A stretch of 64,000 nt of DNA from Austwickia chelonae. Lineage in GTDB: Bacteria > Actinomycetota > Actinomycetes > Actinomycetales > Dermatophilaceae. The stretch lies in assembly GCF_003391095.1 (NCBI RefSeq), contig NZ_CP031447.1, positions 2,542,001-2,606,000 of the forward strand. Direction: 5' to 3'. Of this stretch, positions 36,040 to 45,154 are shown piece after piece. The first letter of the stretch is position 1. Each line of letters begins with the position of its first letter. The notes beneath the pieces are model-generated. The model did not search any database, was not told the DNA's origin, and saw only the letters and a list, made by a program, of their open reading frames with translations. Position numbers and translations under genes: made by a program.

Positions 36040-37611
36040 GTGTTCACCTCACTGGCTCAGCACACCGAACTCCTCCTCTTCCTGGTCGTCGGTCTCGGAG
36101 CCGCCGTCGGCCGGATACGGGTCCGCGGGATCGCCCTGGGATCAGCAGCCGTCCTCTTCGTCGGCATCGCCATCGCGGCCTGGGGACGCTCGGCCGGAAC
36201 CACCCTGGAGATCCCCACCTCCATCGGCCACATCGGCCTGGCACTCTTCGCCTTCTGCGTCGGCATCTCCTCCGGGCCGAACTTCTTCCACACCATGCGA
36301 TCCTCCGGAAAAGTCGTCCTCGGTGTCGTCCTCTCCCTTGTCGTCGGAGCTGTCGTCGCCGTCGGGCTCGGCCCCGTCTTCGGTCTCACCCGGGAACAAG
36401 CCGTCGGCACCTTCGCCGGCGCCCTGACCAACACGCCGGCACTCGCCGCCGCCGGCGACTCCTCCCAAGCGACCGTCGGATACTCGATCGCCTACCTCTT
36501 CGGCGTCATCGGCATGCTCGCCGTCTCCAACCTGGCCCTGCGACGCCGGCACAACGACCCCGATACCCCCGTCGAACTGATCCGCACCGACATCCGCGTC
36601 GAGCGGGAGGACCAGCCCCATGTCCGGGACGTCGAAGAAGACCACGCCAACCAGATCAGCATCACCCGGGTCCGCCACGAGGAGAGCGGACCTACCAGGG
36701 TCGCCAACGCCCGCACTCCTCTACAACGCAATGACGTGGTCACCGTGGTCGGGCCGCCCGAGTACGTGCACAAAGTGGTCACCGCGCTCGGCCACGAGTC
36801 CTCGCACCGGCTCGAGCTGGACCGTCGTGAACTGGACTTCCGCCGGATCACCGTCTCCGACCCGGCCGTCTGCGGACGCAGCCTGCGCAGACTCGACCTG
36901 GAAGGCCGCTTCTCCGGGGTGATCTCTCGGGTACGTCGCGGCGATGTCGACATCCTCGGACATCCCGACCTGGTATTGCAGCTCGGCGACCGCATCCGCG
37001 TCGTCGCTCCCCGCGAACGACTCGCCGACATCGCTGCTTTCTTCGGGGACTCCTCCCGCGGGCTCACCGACATCAATCCCGTCGCGGTCGGGCTGGGCAT
37101 GGCTTTCGGGATCGCACTCGGGTCGATTCCGATCCCCTTGCCCGGCGGGTCCACCTTCACCCTCGGACCGGCTCTGGGCGCGCTACTGGTCGGCCTGGTG
37201 CTGGGCCGGATCGGCCGAATCGGATCGGTGGTGACGATGCTGCCTTTCACCGCCAGCGCCGTGATCGCCGAGCTGGGGCTCCTCCTCTTCCTCGCCCAAG
37301 CAGGCACGCGTGCCGGAGGACAGATCAGCGTCGCCTTCACTTCCGGTTCCTGGCTGGGAATGGTCCTCCTGGGGGCACTCATCACCCTGTCGACGGGGAT
37401 GACGGCCTATCTCTTCCAACGCCGCGTCGTCCGAATGGGTGGCACTCGTCTCGCGGGGCTCCTGGCAGGCCTCCAGACCCAACCGGCGCTGCTCGGTTAT
37501 GCGAACACCCAGACCGGCCAGGACTTCCGGGTCTCCGCCGGATACGCCATGGCCTATCCCACCGCGATGGTCGTCAAGATCCTGCTGGCGAGCCTGATCG
37601 CGCTGCCCTGA
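36040..37611 (+). CDS. AspT/YidE/YbjL-type transporter with TrkA-C domain
   Basis: About 523 residues. Two blocks of four to five membrane segments flank a cytoplasmic region. The first block has FAGALTNTPALAAA and the second LLAGLQTQPALLGYA, the paired motifs of aspartate:alanine exchanger proteins. A TrkA-C type regulatory domain lies near residues 270-350 (VTVVGPPEYVHKVV, GRSLRRLDLEGRF). The start is GTG 36040 with AAGAAGG nine bases upstream; the long frame to 35743 runs through the tRNA and is not coding. Substrate unproven. Confidence 0.88.
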   Translation: MFTSLAQHTELLLFLVVGLGAAVGRIRVRGIALGSAAVLFVGIAIAAWGRSAGTTLEIPTSIGHIGLALFAFCVGISSGPNFFHTMRSSGKVVLGVVLSLVVGAVVAVGLGPVFGLTREQAVGTFAGALTNTPALAAAGDSSQATVGYSIAYLFGVIGMLAVSNLALRRRHNDPDTPVELIRTDIRVEREDQPHVRDVEEDHANQISITRVRHEESGPTRVANARTPLQRNDVVTVVGPPEYVHKVVTALGHESSHRLELDRRELDFRRITVSDPAVCGRSLRRLDLEGRFSGVISRVRRGDVDILGHPDLVLQLGDRIRVVAPRERLADIAAFFGDSSRGLTDINPVAVGLGMAFGIALGSIPIPLPGGSTFTLGPALGALLVGLVLGRIGRIGSVVTMLPFTASAVIAELGLLLFLAQAGTRAGGQISVAFTSGSWLGMVLLGALITLSTGMTAYLFQRRVVRMGGTRLAGLLAGLQTQPALLGYANTQTGQDFRVSAGYAMAYPTAMVVKILLASLIALP

Positions 37612-37624
37612 GTACGTCACGCCC

Positions 37625-37650
37625 CTCCTGGGCGGTGGTGCCGCCAGGAG
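37625..37650. terminator. Short hairpin between convergent genes
   Basis: CTCCTGG(G)CGG pairs with CCGCCAGGAG with one bulged base. It lies between the transporter stop and the paiB stop. Confidence 0.5.
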
Positions 37651-37652
37651 AT

Positions 37653-38255
37653 TCACTCGCGCACACGACGGATCTCCTGGGCCAGGGCGGGGTTCACGAT
37701 CTCGAGTTCGCCTTCAATCCGGTCGAGGACCTCCGGTGGCTTGTTCTGGCTGAGTTTTGCCCGGGCCTCGAACCGGGTGACCCGCACCCGTAGGCCTACC
37801 GTGCCTTGTGCTGTTCGGCGGGTGCCTTTCTCATCGTCCGAGAGGCTTCGCCCACCGGGACGTCCCCCCTCGAAATGGTCGGTCAGCCGGCAGAGCATGG
37901 CGTAGTTCTCCTCGGCGGAGAGGATCTCCGGCACCCCGTAGAGGTGAGCGGTCACATGGTCCCAGGTGGGCACGATGTCTCCGGGTTCGTACCAGCTCGA
38001 GGAGACGTAGTCGTGCGGTCCTTGGACGATGATCAGCATCTCGTGCTGCCCCAGCTCGTGGGTCTCCTCGTCCGGTCGACCGAAATGGCTGACGAGGTGG
38101 ATCTCTTCGCTGACGTCCTCCTCCAGCAGGACCGGATAGTGGGAGGCCACCAGACCGCGGGTGGTGCAGGAGACGAAGGTCGCCCACGGATGTTCACGGA
38201 TCAGCCGCTTCACCTCGGTCGGGTCGGTGACCACATAACGTGGGGTGTGCCGCAT
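37653..38255 (-). CDS. PaiB-type FMN-binding negative transcriptional regulator
   Basis: 200 residues. The split-barrel fold starts with TPRYVVTDPTEVKRLI; ASHYPVLL, GPHDYVSSSWY and VPTWDHVTAHLYG match the PaiB family, whose Bacillus member was named as a protease-gene regulator. FMN-binding is expected from the fold. A Trp-rich central loop and a DHFEGG motif are intact. The DNA-binding role is inferred only from the family name. Confidence 0.88.
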   Translation of the reverse strand: MRHTPRYVVTDPTEVKRLIREHPWATFVSCTTRGLVASHYPVLLEEDVSEEIHLVSHFGRPDEETHELGQHEMLIIVQGPHDYVSSSWYEPGDIVPTWDHVTAHLYGVPEILSAEENYAMLCRLTDHFEGGRPGGRSLSDDEKGTRRTAQGTVGLRVRVTRFEARAKLSQNKPPEVLDRIEGELEIVNPALAQEIRRVRE

Positions 38256-38358
38256 GACGATCCGTTCCCTTCCTGCCCGGCGGGCGGCCGACGCCGGTGC
38301 CGACCTGTTCGTCCGACCGGTCTATCAGACGGCACCTCTCCTCAGATGGGTTTTCGCA

Positions 38359-38733
38359 TCACGCCTTCCACATGCTGGAGAACCACAACGCGAGCGGAAG
38401 GGCAGCAGCAGCGGCCATGAGCGTGGAGAGCAGGGCATTCCAGGTCTGCTCGGTGGCGAAAGCACAGATGACCACTGAGACCGCGGTGAAGGCGATGATC
38501 CAGACGAAGCGCGCCCCCTCCAGCTGTGGATGACGGATCGATTTTGAGTAGAAGGAGATCCACGTCAGCGCGATGACGGCACAGATCACGGCGGACATCC
38601 CCGCAGGCAGAGCCCCTCGACCGGCGAGGAAGACCGCCCCGGAGGCGCCCAGGAGGGAGAGGCCGGCGAGGCACACCTCAGCCGGCGACGGCCCCCTTTC
38701 CGGAGCTATCACACCCATCACTGCTTTACCCAT
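38359..38733 (-). CDS. Small polytopic membrane protein
   Basis: 124 residues with four hydrophobic segments (about 19-38, 45-61, 73-91 and 98-119). The internal SFYSKSIRHPQLEGARFVW loop is hydrophilic and basic. No family recognised. ATG at 38733; another ATG five codons later. It stands alone between paiB and the divergent VOC gene. Confidence 0.65.
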   Translation of the reverse strand: MGKAVMGVIAPERGPSPAEVCLAGLSLLGASGAVFLAGRGALPAGMSAVICAVIALTWISFYSKSIRHPQLEGARFVWIIAFTAVSVVICAFATEQTWNALLSTLMAAAAALPLALWFSSMWKA

Positions 38734-38990
38734 GACAGATTCCCGCCTCTCTGGTCCTGACCCGCACTCACTGCGAGTAGGCCTTTTGTACTGTCTTTTC
38801 CCCGAACCGTCGGCAGCGACACACCGGGGATCCGGGTTCCTCCTTACCCCTGGGAGAGGTCGGTCAACCCTCGGTGACCCCGCCGAGCGCAGAAAGCGCC
38901 CCAGCCCCCTTCACCGAGACAACATATCCCCCTAAAGTGCGCATATCACCCGACGGTGCCCGACCGTCACGCATCCTCCTGGAGGAAAGC

Positions 38991-39776
38991 ATGAGCACTG
39001 CGCAGCAGCCCGGCCGGCCGATCTGGCTCGATCTGATGACCGATGACGTCGAGGGCGCGAAGAAGTTCTACGGCGAACTCTTCAGCTGGTCGTTCACCGA
39101 CCAGGGCGAAGACTTCGGGCACTACCAGATCATCAGTTGCGGTGATCATCTCGTCGGTGGCCTGATGTCCTCGTACATGGGCCTGGACGGCCCTACCGAG
39201 GAGCCCACCGGGCCCACCACGTGGACGATCTACCTGCGCACGGTCGACCTCGATGCCGCGCTCTCCCGCACCGGCGCCAGCGGAGCGAAGGTCGTCTTCG
39301 GCCCGATGACCGTGGCCGACCACGGCCGCCAGGCGATGGTGGTCGACCCCGCCGGGGCACATCTGGGGCTGTGGGAGCCCCACCGGATGGAAGGTTTCTC
39401 CCTACCGCTCACCCCGGGAACTCCGGTGTGGTTCGAAACACTCAGCACCGACCTCGACAAGGTGATCCCTTTCTACCGGGACGCCTTGAGCTGGAATATC
39501 TCCTGGATGGAGACCCCGCCCGGCGAGGACTTCCGCTATGTCACCAATGGCGCAGGCGAAGAGGCCTGCGCCGGGATCTGCGATGCCTCCGCCATGCTGT
39601 CCCCGGAGGTCCCTTCACACTGGCGGGTCTACTTCGGATGCGCCGACGCCGACGAGACCGTCCGGCGGGTCGCCGAACTGGGCGGAGAAGTGCAATCGCC
39701 GCCGCAGGACTCGCCCCATGGTCGGTTCGCTCAGGTGACGGACCCCCAGGGCGCGGTCTTCATGATCAATGCCTGA
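38991..39776 (+). CDS. Two-domain VOC (glyoxalase/dioxygenase fold) protein
   Basis: 261 residues with two VOC modules: residues 1-130 (PIWLDLMTDDVEGAKKFYGE) and 135-261 (PVWFETLSTDLDKVIPFYRD). Each ends in a strand typical of the family (VVDPAGAHLGLWEP; VTDPQGAVFMIN). Similar proteins are often annotated as bleomycin-resistance-like or hydroxylase subunits; substrate not predictable. GGAGGAAAGC stands directly before the ATG, a very strong start. Confidence 0.9.
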   Translation: MSTAQQPGRPIWLDLMTDDVEGAKKFYGELFSWSFTDQGEDFGHYQIISCGDHLVGGLMSSYMGLDGPTEEPTGPTTWTIYLRTVDLDAALSRTGASGAKVVFGPMTVADHGRQAMVVDPAGAHLGLWEPHRMEGFSLPLTPGTPVWFETLSTDLDKVIPFYRDALSWNISWMETPPGEDFRYVTNGAGEEACAGICDASAMLSPEVPSHWRVYFGCADADETVRRVAELGGEVQSPPQDSPHGRFAQVTDPQGAVFMINA

Positions 39777-39800
39777 CCCTTCCCGGGACGAACTGCCTGA

Positions 39801-39835
39801 ACATCGTTCAAGGCCAGAGTTACCCTGAACGATGT
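39801..39835. promoter_or_regulatory. Perfect inverted repeat over the start of the menE-like gene
   Basis: ACATCGTTCA (39801-39810) and TGAACGATGT (39826-39835) are perfect 10-bp complements with a 15-nt spacer. The right arm includes the first two bases of the GTG start codon, so a bound protein or an RNA hairpin could block transcription or translation. Confidence 0.45.
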
Positions 39836-41054
39836 GAGCACCCGCCCCGTCATCGCCTGGCCACCGATCGGCGCCTCCACCGCCGAGGTCGTCGCCGATC
39901 TGGACGTCCTCCACCGCGCTCTCGACGGCTCCGGGCCCGCCATCGCCACCGCAGGCATCATCGACCCGGAACGGACTCCGACGGTGCCTGCCCAGGCCGC
40001 CGTGGTCATCGGGACCTCCGGAACCACCGGCACCCCCAAACCTGCGCTCCTGCCCGCCTCCGCCCTGCGGATGGGACGCACCGGGGTCCACGACGTCGGC
40101 GGCGGACCCGGACAATGGATGCTCGCCGTCCCCCCGTCCCACATCACCGGGCTGTGCGTCATCCTGCGTTCCCTCCACGCCGGCTTCCGGCCCGTCCCCC
40201 TACCAGCGGGCCATTTCGACGCAGCCCGGTTCGTGGCGGCCACCCGCGAACTCGACCCCCGCGCAGACAGGCACTACACCACCCTCGTCCCGACCCAGCT
40301 ACGCCGCGTCATGGCCAGCGCCGAAGGCCTCGCCGCCGCACGGGAGTACACCCGCATCCTCGTCGGCGCCGCCCCGCTCCCGCCTGCCGACCGTGAAGCC
40401 GCCGAAGCCCACGGCATCCGCATCCTGGAGGGGTACGGACTCAGCGAGACCGCAGGCGGCTGCGTCTACGACGGGCTGCCTCTCCCCGGCGCCCACCTCC
40501 ACCTCGACCCGCTCCCAGCGAACGACGACATCGGAAGAACAACCCAGCAGAAGGCCAGCGGACGGATCGTCCTCGGCGGGGACATGGTGGCCCTGGGCTA
40601 TCTCGACCGCCCCGAACACGACGCCGAATTCACCACCGACCAGACCGGGATGCGCTGGTTCCGCACCCACGACCACGGACAGCTCGACTCCGACGGACGG
40701 CTGCGGGTCCTCGGACGACTCGACGACCTCATCAACACCGGAGGGCTCAAAGTCGCGCCCACGGTCGTCGAGGACGCAGTGGCCCGAATCAAACCTCCAG
40801 GCCTCCGCGACGTCCTCGCCGTGGGCATCCCCGACCCCGAATGGGGCGAGGCCGTAGCTCTCCTCGTCGCCGCATCCCCCGGAGAGAACACCCCCTCCCA
40901 CGGCGAACTCCGCGCCGCACTGGCCGACCACCTACCGGCCCATGCGCTGCCGAAGGTCGTCGTTGAGGTCGAGGCCATCCCGACCACCGGCCCGGGCAAA
41001 CCCGACCGGGCACAGGCCCGCCGTTGGCTGGCCTCAGGCGCCCTCAGCCTCTGA
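39834..41054 (+). CDS. menE: AMP-binding acyl-CoA ligase, MenE-like
   Basis: 406 residues, shorter than most ANL enzymes (about 500) and close to actinobacterial o-succinylbenzoate-CoA ligases. The P-loop GTSGTTGTPKP is at about 60-70. Further motifs are GYGLSETAGG, FRTHDHGQLDSDGRL and GRLDDLINTGGLKV, and the C-terminal catalytic Lys in GPGKPDRAQ. MenE activates o-succinylbenzoate in menaquinone synthesis. No other men gene is near, so another carboxylate is possible. GTG start at 39834. The 3' end overlaps convergent bioF by 11 bases. Confidence 0.8.
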   Translation: MSTRPVIAWPPIGASTAEVVADLDVLHRALDGSGPAIATAGIIDPERTPTVPAQAAVVIGTSGTTGTPKPALLPASALRMGRTGVHDVGGGPGQWMLAVPPSHITGLCVILRSLHAGFRPVPLPAGHFDAARFVAATRELDPRADRHYTTLVPTQLRRVMASAEGLAAAREYTRILVGAAPLPPADREAAEAHGIRILEGYGLSETAGGCVYDGLPLPGAHLHLDPLPANDDIGRTTQQKASGRIVLGGDMVALGYLDRPEHDAEFTTDQTGMRWFRTHDHGQLDSDGRLRVLGRLDDLINTGGLKVAPTVVEDAVARIKPPGLRDVLAVGIPDPEWGEAVALLVAASPGENTPSHGELRAALADHLPAHALPKVVVEVEAIPTTGPGKPDRAQARRWLASGALSL

Positions 41055-42174
41055 TCTCCTGCAGCACCTGGACTGCCCATTCCATCTCCTCGACGCTGTG
41101 CGAGGCATGAGCGGTCAGACGTAGCCACGAGCCGCCGTCCGGAGTCGACGGAGGACGGAAACAGCCGATCCGAAGACCCCGTCGTGCAGCCCGTTCCACC
41201 GCCTCCACCGCCTCCTGCGGCCCTGGCATCGGAGAGGAAAGCACCCCACCTGCCGGAGCCGGCACGCCCAAGGCCTCCGCCACTACGGCAGCGTTCCCCC
41301 GGCAACGCCCCGGCAGCCCTGGCTCCTCACGCAGCACCTGAAGTGCGCCTAGAGCGGCGCCAGCAGCCGCGGGCGCCAAGCCGGTGTCGTAGATGAAGGG
41401 TCGAGCCGTGTTCACCAGATGCTCACGGACCGCCGTGTGGCCAGCGACCAGACCACCTTGAGCAGCCAAGGACTTGGACAACGTCCCGGACAGGACGACG
41501 TGATCGTGCCCGGCCAACCCCGCCGCCGCCAAGGCCCCTTCGCCGTGCTCTCCGACGACGCCCAGGCCATGCGCCTCGTCCACCAGGAGTGCAGCCCCGT
41601 GCTCGGCGGTGATCTCCACGAGTTCGGCCAATGGTGCGGCATCCCCGTAGACGGAGTACACCGACTCGACGACGACCAAGGCATGAGGCAGCACGCGCTC
41701 GGCGAGCAGCTCACGGACATGTCCTGGGTCGTTGTGCCTGCTGATGACGACCTGGCCACGGGACAACCGACAACCGTCGACCAACGAAGCGTGCACATGG
41801 GCATCGGAGACGATCAGCGTCTCCCGATCGGCGAGCGCGGTGACCGCCGCGAGATTGGCGTGATATCCGGTGGAGAACACCAGAGCCGAGGGCGCTCCGG
41901 TCAGGACGGCCAGTTCGTCCTCCAGCTGCTGGTGCAGCGGGCAGGTCCCGGTGACGACCCGGGAGGCTCCGGCACCACCGCCGTAGCTTTGGGCGGCGGC
42001 CACGGCCTGTTCCACGACCTGGGGGTGGTCGAGCAGGCCCAGATAGTCATTTCCGGCCAGGTCGAGCCGGAGCTGGGTCTGCGGAACCCTCGTCGCCCGG
42101 CACAGACCGAGCCGGGTGCGTTCCTGAGCGGCGGTGTTCAGACGGTCGAGGAGAGAGCTGTGTGAGGTCGACAC
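41044..42174 (-). CDS. bioF: 8-amino-7-oxononanoate synthase-like alpha-oxoamine synthase
   Basis: About 376 residues, fold-type I PLP enzyme. Motifs: DLAGNDYLGLLDHP, GASRVVTGTCPLHQQLE, VVVESVYSVYGD, LLVDEAHGLGVVGEHG, and the PLP Lys in SGTLSKSLAAQGG. These fit BioF (pimeloyl thioester + alanine). bioA, bioB and bioD are not here, and it follows an aminotransferase and a symporter, so glycine C-acetyltransferase-type or another alpha-oxoamine chemistry is not excluded. GTG 42174 is chosen, with AGGA upstream; the frame extends to 42201. Confidence 0.85.
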   Translation of the reverse strand: MSTSHSSLLDRLNTAAQERTRLGLCRATRVPQTQLRLDLAGNDYLGLLDHPQVVEQAVAAAQSYGGGAGASRVVTGTCPLHQQLEDELAVLTGAPSALVFSTGYHANLAAVTALADRETLIVSDAHVHASLVDGCRLSRGQVVISRHNDPGHVRELLAERVLPHALVVVESVYSVYGDAAPLAELVEITAEHGAALLVDEAHGLGVVGEHGEGALAAAGLAGHDHVVLSGTLSKSLAAQGGLVAGHTAVREHLVNTARPFIYDTGLAPAAAGAALGALQVLREEPGLPGRCRGNAAVVAEALGVPAPAGGVLSSPMPGPQEAVEAVERAARRGLRIGCFRPPSTPDGGSWLRLTAHASHSVEEMEWAVQVLQEIRG

Positions 42175-42251
42175 AGGTCCATCCTGCCGGTCGCTGCGCA
42201 CGCTGTGGCGGACGGGGCGTCACGGATCTCGTAGCGCCCCGGCCGGCCGAG

Positions 42252-43415
42252 TTATTCCTGGAAGATCGACATCCGTCCGATGCGGTCGAAGGCCTCGTCG
42301 ATGCGTTGCTCGTCGACGGTCATCGCCAGGCGCAGATGTCCTTCGCCGCAGTCGCCGAAAGCCACCCCGGGGAGAGTCAGCACATGTGCTTCCTCGAGGA
42401 TGCGGTCGGCGACCTCGACGCTGCTCAGCCCGGTGGCGGAGATGTCGACCCACAGGTAGATGCTGCCTTGGGGTTCCAGGCAGGTCATCCGGGAAGTGCC
42501 GCGCACCCGCCGGTAGGCGTGCATCACGCGGGAACGGTAATGCTCCCGGATGGGTGGCTGGATCTCGTGGCGCAGTCGGAGGGCGTGCAGGGCTGCGCGT
42601 TGGGAGACCGAAGGCGCGGTGAAGACGGCGTTCTCGTTGACGTCCTTCATCACTCGGGCGATCTCCGCGGGGGCAAGCGCGTAGCCGAGCCGCCATCCGG
42701 TCATCACGAAGTCCTTGGACATCGAGTTGAGGGTGATGGTGCGTTCGGCTGTGCCGGGGATCGTGACGAAGGGGCGGAAGGGCTCCTGGTAGCTGAAGAC
42801 CGTGTAGATCTCGTCGGCGATCACCACGAGGTCGTGGCGTTCGGCGATCTCGGCGATGGCTTCTTCGGTCTCCCGGGTGAGGCAGGCCCCGGTCGGGTTG
42901 GAGGGGGTGTTGAGGATGATCGCGCGGGTGCGTTCGGTGATCGCCGCTTCCAGCGCCTGCGGCTGCACTTGGTAGCCGTCCTTGGCGGAGGTCTCCAGGA
43001 TCACGGGGACGCCTCTGGCGAGGCGGACCTGGTGAGGGTAGGGGGTGAAGTAGGGGGCGACGACGACGACCTCGTCCCCGTCGTCGAGGATCGCTTCCAG
43101 GGCCAGCCACATACCGTGGCAGGCCGAGGTGGTCACCATCACTCCGGCGGGGTCGTGACGGTGGCCGTATTCCTCCTCGTAGAAGCGGAGGATCTCGGCG
43201 CGCAGCTCGGGGTCGCCGTAGGTGTCGGTGTAGTGGGTGTGACCGGCGTGGGCATCGGCTGCTGCCGCGTCGATGATGCGCGGGTCGGTGGTCAGCTCGG
43301 GGTCGCCCAGGCTGAAGTTGATGATGTCGTCGAATCGGCGGGCCCGTTCGACGGAGCTGCTCATCGGGGTCGAGGGGACGCCGCTGTAACGCGACGAGAT
43401 GAAACGTTCACTCAC
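42252..43415 (-). CDS. Class I/II PLP-dependent aminotransferase
   Basis: 387 residues. Motifs: INFSLGDPELTTDPRII, a TxxxCHGM segment, ILNTPSNPTGACLT, VIADEIYTVFSY and the PLP Lys in SMSKDFVMTGWRLGYA. It resembles AspC-like/aromatic aminotransferases of subgroup I-gamma; the substrate cannot be told. It starts three bases after the symporter stop, so it is co-translated with it, and bioF follows 77 bases on. Confidence 0.92.
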   Translation of the reverse strand: MSERFISSRYSGVPSTPMSSSVERARRFDDIINFSLGDPELTTDPRIIDAAAADAHAGHTHYTDTYGDPELRAEILRFYEEEYGHRHDPAGVMVTTSACHGMWLALEAILDDGDEVVVVAPYFTPYPHQVRLARGVPVILETSAKDGYQVQPQALEAAITERTRAIILNTPSNPTGACLTRETEEAIAEIAERHDLVVIADEIYTVFSYQEPFRPFVTIPGTAERTITLNSMSKDFVMTGWRLGYALAPAEIARVMKDVNENAVFTAPSVSQRAALHALRLRHEIQPPIREHYRSRVMHAYRRVRGTSRMTCLEPQGSIYLWVDISATGLSSVEVADRILEEAHVLTLPGVAFGDCGEGHLRLAMTVDEQRIDEAFDRIGRMSIFQE

Positions 43416-43418
43416 TGG

Positions 43419-44993
43419 TCAAGCCTCGGTCTTCGCAGGTGCATTGTCCTTCGCGATCTCGTCGACCCTCAGGTTCGGCGTGATCTTGTTGCGGTCGGTC
43501 ACCGTGAAGACGGTGTAGACGACCAGGCCGATGGCCATGCCGACCATGATCGGGTAGTTGCCACCGATGGCCCACTTGACGCCTTCTTCTGCCCCGAAGA
43601 TCATGGCAGCTTTCCCGGATTCACCGAAGATCATGGAGCCGGCGACACCGCAGAAGCTCAACCCGAGCGAGATGAGCCCCGCCTTCGGGCTGACCTTGCG
43701 CAGGAAGAAGGTGGCGATGACCGGGATGAACACGCATCCGGAGAGGAAGCCGTAGGCGAGGTCGAGCGCGCCGAAGATGTTCTCGATGACCATGGCCAGA
43801 CCGATCACGACCAGTCCGATGACGAAGGCGATCCCCCGGTTGATCCAGATGTCGCCGGCGTCACCTTCGTGCTCGCGTTCAATGGCAGAGGTGCTCAGGG
43901 CTTCGCGGTCGTCGGCAGCTGCGGCGACTGCGGCGTCGCGTTCATGACGGACGAAGCGCAGGAAGATGTCGTTGTAGACCACGGTCGAACAGGCCAGGAT
44001 CGTCCCGGAGGCCACGGACATGGCAGCGGCCATCGCTGCGGCCAGCAGCAGGCCCGCCAGTCCTTGGGGCAGGAACATCATGACGCCCTCGGAGAACGCT
44101 TGCCCGGTCTGTTTCTTGCCCAGCTGCGTTCCGGCAGCGAGGACGGCCATGCCGAGGAGCACGGCGGCCAGGCCGTAAGCGATGGAGTAGACCCCGGCGA
44201 TGATCGTCCCCGTACGGGCGATCTTCTCGTTGCGGGCGGTGAACATGCGCTGCCAGATGTCCTGGCCGATCACCAGGCCGGGCACGTAGAGCAGCACCCA
44301 GTAGAGGGTGCCGTCGAAGCCGAGCGCGAAGGGGTCCCAGTGGGAGGCCGGAAGCTTCTCCATCATTCCGGAGAGGCCACCGACCTTCGGGCTGGCCAGG
44401 ACGAAGATCGGCACCAGGATCATGATGCCCAAGGTCTTGATCACGAATTGCACGATGTCGGTCAAGGTGACCGCCCACATGCCGCCGAGGAAGGTGTAGA
44501 AGACCACCACCGAACCGCCGACCAACATGGCGACCTTGAGATCCCAGCTGAAGATACCGGCCAGGATGTCACCGATGGCGATGACCTGGACGACGGTCAG
44601 CGCAACCGTGTAGATGATCGTGAGCAGCGCGCCCAGGACGCGTGCGTAAACGCCGTAGTTGCGTTCGATCACTTCATTGATCGACAACGCCCGCATCCGG
44701 GAGAGCTTCGAGGTGATGAGCAGACCCAGCATGATGAGCCCAAGGCCCAGGCTGCCACCGATCCACAGGCCGGCGATGCCCGCTTCATAGCCCTTCTTGG
44801 CGCCGCCGACGGTGACCGCGCCCCCGACAGCCATCGCCGCCATGCATCCGAAGAAGAGCGGGAAGCCCAATCGTCGTCCGGCGAGGAGGTAATCGTCGCG
44901 TCCTCGGGCGATCGTCACCGAGTAGAGACCGATTCCGAGCATCGCCAGTCCGTAGACCGCGATGACCACATAGTCCAAGGGCGCCAAGCTCAT
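43419..44993 (-). CDS. Sodium:solute symporter (SSS family)
   Basis: 524 residues with about 13 membrane segments. Family features include the N-terminal DDYLLAGRRLGF, the sodium-site region AMAVGGAVTVGGAKKGYEAG, and the late AAAMAAAMSVASGTILACS. Substrate unknown; coupling to an aminotransferase and an oxoamine synthase hints at an amino or keto acid. ATG 44993 has AGGAG upstream; a TTG at 45008 is less likely. Confidence 0.92.
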   Translation of the reverse strand: MSLAPLDYVVIAVYGLAMLGIGLYSVTIARGRDDYLLAGRRLGFPLFFGCMAAMAVGGAVTVGGAKKGYEAGIAGLWIGGSLGLGLIMLGLLITSKLSRMRALSINEVIERNYGVYARVLGALLTIIYTVALTVVQVIAIGDILAGIFSWDLKVAMLVGGSVVVFYTFLGGMWAVTLTDIVQFVIKTLGIMILVPIFVLASPKVGGLSGMMEKLPASHWDPFALGFDGTLYWVLLYVPGLVIGQDIWQRMFTARNEKIARTGTIIAGVYSIAYGLAAVLLGMAVLAAGTQLGKKQTGQAFSEGVMMFLPQGLAGLLLAAAMAAAMSVASGTILACSTVVYNDIFLRFVRHERDAAVAAAADDREALSTSAIEREHEGDAGDIWINRGIAFVIGLVVIGLAMVIENIFGALDLAYGFLSGCVFIPVIATFFLRKVSPKAGLISLGLSFCGVAGSMIFGESGKAAMIFGAEEGVKWAIGGNYPIMVGMAIGLVVYTVFTVTDRNKITPNLRVDEIAKDNAPAKTEA

Positions 44994-45154
44994 GGCCGCT
45001 CCTGCCAACCTTGCCCGACCACCGGATTCACCGGGGTGGGTCCGTCGTCCGCGATATCTGTCGCGCGTCCGTCGACTCCGGCAACGGACGTCTCATGCTT
45101 GCATATGTATTCATCAGGCACGTCAATATCCACCATTCAGACCTGCTGTGGAAG

